Assembly: GCF_016722965.1 (NCBI RefSeq)
Contig: NZ_JAEQNB010000002.1
Coordinates: 62,001-126,000, forward strand
Direction of reading: 5' to 3'
Length of the DNA: 64,000 bases
Source of the DNA: Tumebacillus amylolyticus
Lineage (GTDB): Bacteria > Bacillota > Bacilli > Tumebacillales > Tumebacillaceae
The stretch's first letter is position 1. Every line of letters starts with the position of its first letter. The notes beneath the pieces are model-generated. The model had not been told where the DNA came from and searched no databases. It saw nothing but the letters and a program-made list of their open reading frames with translations. Shown in pieces: positions 8,674-16,878 of this stretch. The position numbers and the translations under genes are program-made.

Positions 8674-9165
8674 ATGAAAAAAGCCGCACTGGCGCTGCTG
8701 CTTACCTTCTTGTTCGCAGGTTGCACGTCTGACAAACAGGATACCGCCCAGCAGAATACGCCCAAACAACCAGATCAACAACAAACCCAACCGTCCACCC
8801 AAGAGCCCGCCGCCACGACGCCGGACTCGCAGACGCACGACGATGTTCGTGCCGCCTACGGTCTGTCCAGCGATTACATGGAATTGCCCGCAACGGCCAT
8901 TCCGAGCCTCGGTCTCGGTCAAGTCGAGAAACTTGCGCTCGACCAGAAGCAAGGACTGGCTCTCGCAAAGGCCGTCACCACGGGGATTTCCAACTCCGGT
9001 TGGCAAACGCAAGACTCCACGCCCGGCATCTTCATCTCCACAGACGGCAGTGCATTTGCCATCGGGATGAAGAAAAAAGACGGCAGCTTCAGCCTGGAAC
9101 GCTTCGAATTGCAAGCGGACGGCACGTACAAAAGCACGGGCAAGGAAACCAAACCAGCCAAGTAA
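8674..9165 (+). CDS. hypothetical lipoprotein
   Basis: A 163-residue exported lipoprotein. The signal peptide KKAALALLLTFLFAGC ends in a lipobox (L-F-A-G-C), then a Gln/Pro/Thr-rich spacer of about 40 residues tethers a small folded domain (residues about 65-155, with TGISNSGWQTQDSTPGIFIS and FAIGMKKKDGSFSLERFEL). I do not recognise the domain. ATG 8668 is also possible, but AAGGAG at 8659-8664 gives the better spacing to ATG 8674. It likely shares a transcript with the upstream membrane protein. Confidence 0.72.
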   Translation: MKKAALALLLTFLFAGCTSDKQDTAQQNTPKQPDQQQTQPSTQEPAATTPDSQTHDDVRAAYGLSSDYMELPATAIPSLGLGQVEKLALDQKQGLALAKAVTTGISNSGWQTQDSTPGIFISTDGSAFAIGMKKKDGSFSLERFELQADGTYKSTGKETKPAK

Positions 9166-9175
9166 GAATTTTCAT

Positions 9176-9217
9176 AAAAAGGTTCTCGTCCTCCCAAGGG
9201 AAACGAGAGCCTTTTTT
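9176..9217 (+). terminator. intrinsic terminator after the lipoprotein gene
   Basis: Hairpin AAAAAGGTTCTCGT / ACGAGAGCCTTTTTT with one wobble pair. Its T-tract abuts the next promoter. Confidence 0.85.
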
Positions 9218-9225
9218 GCTATAAT
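9217..9225 (+). promoter_or_regulatory. extended -10 promoter (TGCTATAAT) for the B12-sensor operon
   Basis: A perfect TGnTATAAT starts in the T-tract of the preceding terminator. Predicted transcription start near 9232, giving a leader of about 45 bases to ATG 9276. Confidence 0.7.
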
Positions 9226-9275
9226 AGAAGTTGAAGATTGAGTACGTATTTCTTCGAGAAAGTAGAGGACTGCTT

Positions 9276-9932
9276 ATGAATTTGGAAGCAGAGCGTTTTG
9301 CTGAGCATCTGTTGACAGCCGACCTTGAACTCGCTTGGACCGAGTTGGAGCGGTATACGAGAGCGGGCCAGAACTCCCTGTTTCTCTATCACCGCTTGCT
9401 GACTCCTGCACTGTACCACATCGGACGGCTGTGGGAACGCGATGCGATCTCGGTCGCAGATGAACACCTCGCCACCGGCGTGTGTGAAGTCTTGCTCTCC
9501 CGTTTCGAGTCAAGTCTGGCCGCCAAGCCAGTCGTTTACAAGGGCGCCTCCAAACGTGTGCTGCTGTTCGGAATGGAACAGGAACGTCACATCCTGGGGT
9601 TGCGCATGGTCGCCTCTCAGTTTCGCGAAGCCGGATGGCAAGTTCGCTTCCTTGGAGCAGACCTGCCGTTGGAATACGCGGTCAACGCGGCGTCGCGCTG
9701 GAAGCCCGACGCGATTGGCATCACCCTGTCGATCACTCGAAACTTGCCCTCGCTGGAATTGTACGTGAATACGCTGGAAGCGCTGGATCACTCCCCGACC
9801 GTTTTGGTCGGTGGACGACTGGTTTCTCTCTGCGATTTGACACCCTATGTGTCCGAACAGACCGTTCTCGTGAACGACCTGCTTCACTTGGCACAGTGGT
9901 TGTATGGAGGCGTGCAACGTGCCACATCCTGA
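9276..9932 (+). CDS. stand-alone cobalamin-binding photoreceptor-like protein (CarH-type sensor domain)
   Basis: A 218-residue protein made only of the two sensor modules of CarH. Residues about 1-85 form the four-helix cap and contain W53-x9-E63-H64, the W-x9-EH motif that in CarH/LitR lies over the upper face of adenosylcobalamin and is tied to light sensing. Residues about 92-215 are a Rossmann B12-binding domain: E103-R-H105-I-L-G108 is the D/E-x-H-x-x-G motif with the lower-ligand His, ITLSIT supplies the S-loop, and VLVGGRLV the GG loop. There is no MerR DNA-binding domain; the stretch upstream is only a terminator and promoter. Start ATG 9276 has AGAGGA six bases ahead. The stop overlaps the PAS gene by 14 bases, implying coupled translation. 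Confidence 0.85.
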   Translation: MNLEAERFAEHLLTADLELAWTELERYTRAGQNSLFLYHRLLTPALYHIGRLWERDAISVADEHLATGVCEVLLSRFESSLAAKPVVYKGASKRVLLFGMEQERHILGLRMVASQFREAGWQVRFLGADLPLEYAVNAASRWKPDAIGITLSITRNLPSLELYVNTLEALDHSPTVLVGGRLVSLCDLTPYVSEQTVLVNDLLHLAQWLYGGVQRATS

Positions 9933-10470
9933 GCGCGAACCGCTTCCGATGCCGTCGTTTGAAGTCGATGGCGAACTGAACATCTTGTACGCGTCCCAAG
10001 CAGCTCTCTCGTTGTTCGAACCCGCTTCTAACTTTCTGGAGATCGTTGATCATGACAGCCGTACCAAAGCCCGACGTCTGCTTCATCCGACGTCGCACTT
10101 GTCGCATCTGGAGTTGAACTTGGTGGACACGAGCGGCCACCTGCTTTTGTTTGATGTCAGCCAACATTGGCGGATGGAAAGCGGACACGCGCAGATCACC
10201 TGTTGGTCCAAGGATGACGAACTGCTGCAAGTCGTCGAGCAGTTACGCCGCCTGCAAGAACAGGTTCAATACGGGGGGACGCTCATAGAAGCGCCTCCCT
10301 CCCCCAAACCGACGGTGCGAGAAGACTCCCTGCGCACGGCGAGGATGCACGTTCGCACGATGCGCGACCTGCTGCACATCCTCCGCCCCACGCTTGTCGA
10401 TGCGGGCAAGACCGCGTATGTCACGTTGCTGGAAGCCGAGTTGGATCAATTAGAAGATCTCTTTCGATAA
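9919..10470 (+). CDS. PAS-like domain protein, putative partner of the B12 sensor
   Basis: A 183-residue soluble protein. Residues about 10-95 look like a PAS fold (FEVDGELNILYASQAALSLF, then a middle FLEIVDHDSR and the strands LELNLVDTSGHLLLFDVSQHW). After a Gln-rich helix and a Pro linker, the C terminus is helical (TARMHVRTMRDLLHILRPTL to the end). No kinase, GGDEF or DNA-binding domain is present, so it is more likely an adaptor or signal carrier than an enzyme. The start is GTG 9919: GGAGG at 9906-9910 is eight bases ahead, inside the end of the B12 gene. Overlap suggests the two proteins are made together. Confidence 0.7.
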   Translation: MPHPEREPLPMPSFEVDGELNILYASQAALSLFEPASNFLEIVDHDSRTKARRLLHPTSHLSHLELNLVDTSGHLLLFDVSQHWRMESGHAQITCWSKDDELLQVVEQLRRLQEQVQYGGTLIEAPPSPKPTVREDSLRTARMHVRTMRDLLHILRPTLVDAGKTAYVTLLEAELDQLEDLFR

Positions 10471-10509
10471 AAAAGACCCGATCCGTTTGCGGATCGGGTC
10501 TCTTTTTTT
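10470..10509. terminator. bidirectional intrinsic terminator
   Basis: Hairpin AGACCCGATCC / GGATCGGGTCT with A and T runs on both sides; serves the B12-PAS operon and the convergent kinase gene. Confidence 0.9.
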
Positions 10510-10511
10510 GC

Positions 10512-13500
10512 TTACGGAAGGGTTGGCAAGATGATGTCGATCGTCGTGCCGACGCCCACAATGCTGGAAATCTGGAAACGACCGCCGTGGTCTTCGATGA
10601 TCTTCTTGCTGACCATGATCCCGAGCCCGGTGCCTTTGTCCTTGGTGGTGTAGAACGGTTCCCCGATGCGACGCAGTTGTTCTTCGGGGATCCCGATGCC
10701 TTGGTCTTGGATGCGGATGAGAACATGGTTTTGATCGTGCCGGCGGACGGTGAACGTGATTTCGCCGCCGGACGGCATGGCTTCCATCGCGTTTTTGAGC
10801 ATGTTGATCAAGACTTGCTTGATTTGGTTCTCCACACATTCGACAAATGGTAGCGGGTTCGCCAATTCGGAATTGATGTGAATCTGATTCATGATCGCTT
10901 GGGTTTCCAAGAGCATCAGCACGTCATTGAGGATCACGGCCAAGTTCGCCCGATGGAAGTTCAGCTCGTGCGGTTTGGAGAGCATCAGCAATTCATTGAT
11001 GATCTGCTCAATCCGGACGAACTCCGACGACATGATCTTGACGTAGGTTTCGTTCTTGTCACCTTCGACGTGGAGCAGTTGGAGGAATCCCTTGAGCGCC
11101 GTAAGCGGGTTGCGAATCTCGTGTGCGATCCCGGCCGCCAGTTGACCGACTGCGGAGTGCATTTCCGATTTGCGCAGAAGTTCCTCGGTACGCTTGTGTT
11201 CGGTGATGTCTTGCGAGGTTTTGAGGAAGTGGATCGTTTCGCCCGTCTCGTTCTGCAAGGGCAGGAACGAAACTTGCTCCCAGCGTGACAGACCGTCTTT
11301 GCGGAGACTTTCCAACTCCCCGGACCAGCGACGCCCTTGGCGAATCGTTCTCCAAATCTCCTCAAACTCCACTCCGCCGGCTCCGCTCACTTCATGAAGG
11401 TCGCGCATGGAACGGCCGAGCACTTCGTTCAGTTCATATCCGGTCAAGCGAGAGTAGGTCGCGTTGACGTACTCGACCTTGCCTTCGACATCGGCAATCA
11501 GCATCGTGCTCGGGCTTTGCTGAATCGCATAGGAGAGTTTTTGCAACTCTTGGTTCGCACGCTTCAAGTCGGTGATGTCGACAAACGTGACGACAACACC
11601 CTTGATTTGATTCTCAACGGTGCGGTACGGCAAGATCCCCACACTGTACCAATCGCCCTCTACCGTCTGAATCTCTCGCTCCGTCGGAACGACATGGGTC
11701 AGTACTTCACGTGCGTCCTCCAGCAAGCGGTCGTACTTCAAACGATGCGACATATGGGAGAGCGGACGACCGATGTCGATCTCCAAGAGGTGAATCACTT
11801 TGGTGACCGCAGGCGTGAACCGGCGAATGCAGAGATCATGATCGAGGAAGATCGTGCCGATTTTGGTGGAGATCAAGAAGTTGTCCATGTCATTGTTCAG
11901 TTCTGTCAATTCCAAGATCTTGCGCTGATGCTCCGCATTGACCGTGAACAATTCCTCGTTGACCGACTGCAGTTCTTCGTTGGTACTTTGCATCTCTTCG
12001 TTGGCGGCGATCATTTCTTCGTTGGTCGCTTGCAGTTCTTCGTTGGACGTTTCCAACTCTTCGATGGTCGCTTGCAAACTCTCTCTGGCGTACGACAGTT
12101 CCCGTTCGAGCTCTTCGATGCGGAGCTTGACGTTGTCATCCGGATTGTACGGAGTGGGGATGAGCGTCGGGATGGTCTCGTTGTCCGATTCTTCAAAAAG
12201 CAACAGCAGCAAGTCGTTGTTGCGAGCCGCTTTGAATTTTTTGACGGTGATGTTGACGGTGATCTGCTGGCCCTCGACACCGGGAATGGCGACGTTAAGG
12301 TAGCGGACCGGCTGGTCGTTTTTTCGCACTTTGTGCAGAGCGGTTCCGATGAAGACCGAAAGCGGCGTGGAGACCATCTTGTGGATGTTAAAGGACAGTT
12401 TGCCGCGCGGGATGACGAGGTACTTGCTCAGATCTCCGAACGTGTGGACGACATCGTTGTTCCCGTCAAGCAAGATCGACGGCGGCATGTATTCTTCGAT
12501 CAGCATCGAATAGACGTCATCGAGTTTGCGCAACGGCTGGGGAACCGGCGTATGAGTCAACTCGCGATTCCCCTGACGAACAGTTGTCCCGGCGCTACCG
12601 AGCATGTCGAGTGTGGTCTGTGTCTTGACCTGCATCGTGGGGGAGGTGATGGCATGGCGGAAGATGTTCCATCGCTTGTCGTAGTGTTCAAACAGATGGG
12701 TCAACTTGCCGACGCTCTCGGAGGGTCCGAGGAAGAGGTAGCCGTATTTGTTCAAGGAAAAATGGAACAGGCTCAGGACTTTTTTCTGCACATCCGCTTC
12801 GAAGTAGATCATCATGTTGCGGCACGTGACCAAATCCATGTTGAGGAACGGCGGGTCTTGGATGATGTTGTGCGGCGCAAACACGATCGGCTTGCGCAGT
12901 TCCTTGGTCACTTGGTAGGCATCGCCGTGTCGGATGAAGTAGCGCTCCACGTACTCCTTGGGCACATCTTCTTCCAACTGCAACGGATAGTTGCCAAGGC
13001 TCGCGTACTGCACCGATTCTTGATCGAGGTCGGTGGCGAAAATTCGCAAGTCCAAATCGTGGCCGTGCTCCCTCAAGTACTGCTGGAACAACATCGCCAC
13101 CGTGTAGGCTTCCTCACCGGTTGAGCAGGCGGACACCCAGACGCGAATCTCTTTCTCGCCGCTTTTCAACTTGTGCTCGACGATGGACGGGATCACTTTT
13201 TCGTACAAGGCGGCGAACGCCTCCGGGTCGCGGAAAAAGTGCGTGACCCCGATCAGCAGATCTTTTTGCAACGCGCTGATTTCTTCGGGATGACTCTCGA
13301 TATACTCACGATACCCGACCGGAGAGGAGATGCTTTTCAGCTTCATCCGTCGCTCGACCCGCCGAACGACCCCCGCTCGCTTGTAGCCGGAGTAGTCGAT
13401 GCCGTGGCTGTCCTTGAGCAACTGGTAGAGGGCAGGCAGAATTTCTTCAACATCATTCGTATCTAAAGGCACGAGGACGCCCAGCAACTTGCGTGCCAAT

Positions 13501-14081
13501 TCTTCCGGGGTCTGCACATGATGGACGAGCCCGGTGGAGATGGCGCTGCGGGGCATGCCTTCAAAAGCAGCCGATGCTTCGCTTTGCACCATGACGAGAC
13601 CGCCCACATCATGGATCGCCCGAATGCCGCGTGTCCCATCTGTTCCGGTTCCGGAGAGAATGACCGCGATGGCGTTTGATCCTTGATCGCCAGCCAACGA
13701 TTCGAAGAAATCGTCAATCGGCTGAAGCGAATCGCGTTTGGTTGCATAGTCGTTCAGTCTCAAGACCCCGTCCCGTACGGTCATAAATTTTCGTGGGGGA
13801 ATCAAGTAGATTTGGTTCGGTTCAATCTTCAGTTCGTTCGTCACGACGGAGATGTGCATCGTGGTATGCCGTGCCAGCAGTTCCGCCATAAAGCTCTTGT
13901 GCTCGGGGGACAAGTGTTGCACGATCACATAGGAGGCCCCAGTGGCGGACGGAACGAAATCGAAAAACCGCTCCAACGCCTCCAAACCGCCAGCCGATGC
14001 ACCGATCCCGACGATGCGCACGGGAGTTTCTTGCCGTGTGGGCGGTTCCTGCGCCTCAGGCAAGCTATGAGAAAAAGACAT
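10512..14081 (-). CDS. CheB-CheR-PAS-histidine kinase fusion protein
   Basis: A 1189-residue multidomain signalling protein with no membrane segment. In order: CheB methylesterase (about 20-205; catalytic Ser in IGASAGG, His in VQHLSPEH, Asp in [10 protein letters not shown]), CheR methyltransferase (about 215-480; [19 protein letters not shown] site [10 protein letters not shown]), a long heptad coiled coil of repeated TNEEL/ANEEM units (about 640-715), two PAS domains, HisKA with phospho-His in [15 protein letters not shown], and HATPase ([21 protein letters not shown]). There is no receiver domain on CheB. Start ATG 14081 has AAAGGAG eight bases upstream; the frame extends 14 codons further without such a site. 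No response regulator gene is next to it. It converges on the B12-PAS pair. Confidence 0.9.
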   Translation of the reverse strand: MSFSHSLPEAQEPPTRQETPVRIVGIGASAGGLEALERFFDFVPSATGASYVIVQHLSPEHKSFMAELLARHTTMHISVVTNELKIEPNQIYLIPPRKFMTVRDGVLRLNDYATKRDSLQPIDDFFESLAGDQGSNAIAVILSGTGTDGTRGIRAIHDVGGLVMVQSEASAAFEGMPRSAISTGLVHHVQTPEELARKLLGVLVPLDTNDVEEILPALYQLLKDSHGIDYSGYKRAGVVRRVERRMKLKSISSPVGYREYIESHPEEISALQKDLLIGVTHFFRDPEAFAALYEKVIPSIVEHKLKSGEKEIRVWVSACSTGEEAYTVAMLFQQYLREHGHDLDLRIFATDLDQESVQYASLGNYPLQLEEDVPKEYVERYFIRHGDAYQVTKELRKPIVFAPHNIIQDPPFLNMDLVTCRNMMIYFEADVQKKVLSLFHFSLNKYGYLFLGPSESVGKLTHLFEHYDKRWNIFRHAITSPTMQVKTQTTLDMLGSAGTTVRQGNRELTHTPVPQPLRKLDDVYSMLIEEYMPPSILLDGNNDVVHTFGDLSKYLVIPRGKLSFNIHKMVSTPLSVFIGTALHKVRKNDQPVRYLNVAIPGVEGQQITVNITVKKFKAARNNDLLLLLFEESDNETIPTLIPTPYNPDDNVKLRIEELERELSYARESLQATIEELETSNEELQATNEEMIAANEEMQSTNEELQSVNEELFTVNAEHQRKILELTELNNDMDNFLISTKIGTIFLDHDLCIRRFTPAVTKVIHLLEIDIGRPLSHMSHRLKYDRLLEDAREVLTHVVPTEREIQTVEGDWYSVGILPYRTVENQIKGVVVTFVDITDLKRANQELQKLSYAIQQSPSTMLIADVEGKVEYVNATYSRLTGYELNEVLGRSMRDLHEVSGAGGVEFEEIWRTIRQGRRWSGELESLRKDGLSRWEQVSFLPLQNETGETIHFLKTSQDITEHKRTEELLRKSEMHSAVGQLAAGIAHEIRNPLTALKGFLQLLHVEGDKNETYVKIMSSEFVRIEQIINELLMLSKPHELNFHRANLAVILNDVLMLLETQAIMNQIHINSELANPLPFVECVENQIKQVLINMLKNAMEAMPSGGEITFTVRRHDQNHVLIRIQDQGIGIPEEQLRRIGEPFYTTKDKGTGLGIMVSKKIIEDHGGRFQISSIVGVGTTIDIILPTLP

Positions 14082-14112
14082 TGAGTTGTCTCCTTTCGAT
14101 TCAAAAAAAAGA

Positions 14113-14161
14113 GCGATTGTCAATCGCCTAATGACTATTATAATTATTGCGGTTTCCGCAA
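14113..14161 (-). promoter_or_regulatory. promoter with two exact inverted repeats ahead of the CheB-CheR kinase gene
   Basis: On the minus strand a TATAAT box (14137-14142) has the palindrome TTGCGG-AAA-CCGCAA (14147-14161) in its spacer, and GCGATTG-A-CAATCGC (14113-14127) just after the expected start. Both look like operators or a 5' mRNA hairpin. Confidence 0.6.
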
Positions 14162-14217
14162 AAAAAGTCTATAGATGAAGAAGTATCCTTGATTATTTTC
14201 GATGGCATATACAATAT

Positions 14218-14249
14218 AAAAAACCCCCTCGATGCCGAGGGGGTTTTTT
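14218..14249 (-). terminator. intrinsic terminator after the korAB operon
   Basis: Perfect hairpin AACCCCCTCG / CGAGGGGGTT with loop ATGC and T tracts on both strands. Confidence 0.9.
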
Positions 14250-14255
14250 CGTCAA

Positions 14256-15122
14256 CTACGCGCGACGGAATTGGTCGATCAGCGCTTGCATTTCGTCATT
14301 CGGAATTTCCAAAGGTACTTTCACCGTACCTTGCTCCGTTGCACCGAGCACGACTTCGTGGAAGGCCGGGCGTTGTTCTTGGTAGAGGATGCCCGTGCAA
14401 ACCGAGTCGGTCTCTGCGATGCGCTGCAACGCCATCGCTTTGTTGGTCGGGTCGTAGCCTTCCTCTTCATCGAAGTTGACGATGTTCTCCTTGAACCATT
14501 CGTAGGTGTTGACACGGTTGAACGTCACGCACGGAGAGAACACGTTGATCAGCGAGAAGCCTTTGTGCTTCATCCCCTCTTCGATCAAGCGTTGCAGTTG
14601 CTTGAGGTCTCCGGAGAACGCTTGTGCGACGAACGAAGCTCCCGAGACAATCGCCAGCTCCAGCGGTTTGATCGGCTCTTCGGCAACGCCTTGCGGAGAG
14701 GTTTTGGTCTTGAAGCCTTTTTTTGACGTCGGGGACGATTGGCCGGTGGTCAGGCCGTAGATGTGGTTGTCCATGACGATGTAGGTGATGTCGACGTTGC
14801 GGCGGCAGGCGTGGACGAAGTGCCCCACCCCGATGCCGTAGCCGTCGCCGTCCCCGCCTGCCGCGATGACGGTCAGGTCTTGGTTGGCCATCTTGATCCC
14901 TTGCGCCGTCGGCAGAGAACGACCGTGCAGGGAGTGGAAACCGTAGGAGCCGAAGTGCTGCGAGATTTTCCCGGAGCAACCAATCCCCGAGACGCAGCAG
15001 ACGTCCTCCGGTTCAAGGCCCATTCTTACACAGACTTGTTGCAGGGCGGCGAGGACGGAGAAGTCTCCGCATCCCGGACACCAAGTCGCTTTGTCATACC
15101 GAAAGTCAGCCATCGTTGCCAT
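14256..15122 (-). CDS. 2-oxoacid:ferredoxin oxidoreductase, beta subunit
   Basis: A 288-residue thiamine-diphosphate subunit. WCPGCGDFSV opens the protein, and the TPP-Mg site is GGDGDGYGIG followed by MDNHIYGLTTGQ. Cysteines in WCPGCG and VSGIGCSGK are those that bind the Fe-S cluster in KorB-type subunits. With the alpha subunit upstream it should oxidise a 2-oxoacid (2-oxoglutarate or pyruvate) to the acyl-CoA and reduce ferredoxin. Which 2-oxoacid is used is not decided here. It starts eight bases after the alpha subunit stop, with AGGGGTGA as ribosome site. Confidence 0.9.
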   Translation of the reverse strand: MATMADFRYDKATWCPGCGDFSVLAALQQVCVRMGLEPEDVCCVSGIGCSGKISQHFGSYGFHSLHGRSLPTAQGIKMANQDLTVIAAGGDGDGYGIGVGHFVHACRRNVDITYIVMDNHIYGLTTGQSSPTSKKGFKTKTSPQGVAEEPIKPLELAIVSGASFVAQAFSGDLKQLQRLIEEGMKHKGFSLINVFSPCVTFNRVNTYEWFKENIVNFDEEEGYDPTNKAMALQRIAETDSVCTGILYQEQRPAFHEVVLGATEQGTVKVPLEIPNDEMQALIDQFRRA

Positions 15123-15130
15123 GTCTCAAA

Positions 15131-16861
15131 TCACCCCTTCACCGCTGTGACGATATCGCGAATCGTAAACGGATTGCCATCGTACTTCAACACCGGAGTC
15201 AGCTTGTCGTGGAAGCCGATCTCGCGAGCGATCAGGCCGGTCAGTTGACCCGTGTAGTTGTTGTCGATGACGTAGACTTTTTTCGCTGCTTGGAAATATT
15301 TTTGCGTGTCTTTCGGGAACGGTGCCAAGCAGCGGAATTGCAGGTGACCCCACGAGAGGCCGTCCATTTGCCTCGTCGCTTCTTCGATCTGCGCTTGGGT
15401 CGAACCCATGCCGACGATCAGCACGTCCGGCGTCTCGGCGCCTTTGTACTCGAAGCCCCAGTCGTTGATGTTTTTCTCCAACACGTCCAGTTTGCGGAAG
15501 CGTTTTTCCATCTGCGCTTTGCGCATCGGCACGTCCTCGATCTCCAAGCCCGTCTCTTCGTGCTCGTTGGTCAGGGCGCAGTAGCGGCCGTTTTTCATAC
15601 CGGGGATGGAGCGTGAGGAGACGCCCGATTCGGTGTCGAGGCTGTAGCGTTTGAACGCGCCCTTTTCCAAGGCATCGAGTTGCTCTTGGGTGACGATGTT
15701 TTTGCGCGCGATGTCGACGGTGGAGAGGTCGAGGTCTTGGAAGCCCATTTTGTTCATCCCAATCAGCAGGTCGGAGCAGACGATGACCGGCAGTTGGTAC
15801 TCTTCTGCGAGGTTGAAGGCACGACCGATCTGGTAGAAGCAGTCCGGGATCGAAGTCGGGACGATCACGACGCGCGGCGTTTCGCCGTGGGAGCCGAACA
15901 GCGCACCGTTGACGTCCGATTGCTCCGTTTTCGTAGGCAGACCGGTCGACGGACCGCCGCGCATAACGTCTACGATAACCAGCGGCGTCTCGGAGATGCC
16001 GGCCATGCCGAGCGCTTCCATCATCAGAGACAGGCCCGGTCCGGACGTCGAAGTCATCGAGCGCACGCCTGCGTAGTTCGCCCCGATCGCCATGATACAA
16101 GCGGCGATTTCGTCTTCCGCTTGCAACACTTTCCCACCGTACTTCGGCAGATTGGCAAGCACCCAGTACAGAATCTCCGTCGCCGGCGTAATCGGGTACG
16201 CCGCGAGGATGCGGCACCCGTTCAGGACAGCGCCGAGACCGATCGCTTCGTTGCCATTCATGAGCAGATAGCCTTTGGACGGACGGGTTGCTTGGGGCGC
16301 CGGACGGCGAACGTCCGGGTAGTTTTCCTTGATGTAGTCGTAGCCTTTGTTAAACGCGGTCTTGTTGAGATCGACGAGCTCTTGGCCTTTTTTGCCGAAT
16401 TGCTGTTCGATCTGTTCGTAGAAGTTGCTCGGGTCGATGTCCAGCACGTAGGCAGAAGCTCCGGCGGCAACCATGTTTTTGATGATCGGGTTGCCGAGCT
16501 CCTTCGCCATGTCGAGCAGCGGCACGGAGCAGACGCGCAGACCCTCACGTTTGGTTTGCGCTTGGAACTTCGCATCGTGTAAGATGATGCCGCCCTCGAT
16601 CAGTTCGTCCTCGTTTTCTTGGATCGAGAGTTGGTCGAACGCGACCAGCATGTCGAGATCGTCGCCGTGGTAGTAGACATGGTCGGTGGTCGACGCACGA
16701 ATTTTGTAGTTCGTGTGGCCGCCCTTGACGAGCGACATGAAATGGCGATAGGCAAATATGTAATAGCCCATCCGCGTGAGCACGGTCGCGAGGATCTCCC
16801 CGGTGGAGTCGATCCCCTCACCTTGGGCCCCGCCAACCTTCCAAGTGAATTCGTTGGTCAT
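15131..16861 (-). CDS. 2-oxoacid:acceptor oxidoreductase, alpha subunit (gamma-alpha fusion)
   Basis: A 576-residue subunit in which the gamma domain (about 1-185; VGGAQGEGIDSTGEILA, SLVKGGHTNYKIRAS) is fused to the alpha domain (about 200-576; LMNGNEAIGLGAVLNGCRILAAYPITPATEILYW, TSTSGPGLSLMMEALGMA). This is the standard KorA arrangement. The first ATG of the frame is 16882, but GAGGTGA stands directly before ATG 16861 (MTNEFTWKVGG), so the shorter form is taken. It follows the alkaline-phosphatase-like gene by 17 bases and precedes the beta subunit by 8, so all three are probably on one mRNA. Confidence 0.9.
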   Translation of the reverse strand: MTNEFTWKVGGAQGEGIDSTGEILATVLTRMGYYIFAYRHFMSLVKGGHTNYKIRASTTDHVYYHGDDLDMLVAFDQLSIQENEDELIEGGIILHDAKFQAQTKREGLRVCSVPLLDMAKELGNPIIKNMVAAGASAYVLDIDPSNFYEQIEQQFGKKGQELVDLNKTAFNKGYDYIKENYPDVRRPAPQATRPSKGYLLMNGNEAIGLGAVLNGCRILAAYPITPATEILYWVLANLPKYGGKVLQAEDEIAACIMAIGANYAGVRSMTSTSGPGLSLMMEALGMAGISETPLVIVDVMRGGPSTGLPTKTEQSDVNGALFGSHGETPRVVIVPTSIPDCFYQIGRAFNLAEEYQLPVIVCSDLLIGMNKMGFQDLDLSTVDIARKNIVTQEQLDALEKGAFKRYSLDTESGVSSRSIPGMKNGRYCALTNEHEETGLEIEDVPMRKAQMEKRFRKLDVLEKNINDWGFEYKGAETPDVLIVGMGSTQAQIEEATRQMDGLSWGHLQFRCLAPFPKDTQKYFQAAKKVYVIDNNYTGQLTGLIAREIGFHDKLTPVLKYDGNPFTIRDIVTAVKG

Positions 16862-16878
16862 GTATGTCACCTCATACT

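Noticed and set aside
9166-9275. Possible lost MerR DNA-binding part of the B12 protein
   Set aside because: The stretch holds only a terminator and a promoter; no helix-turn-helix is coded in any frame.
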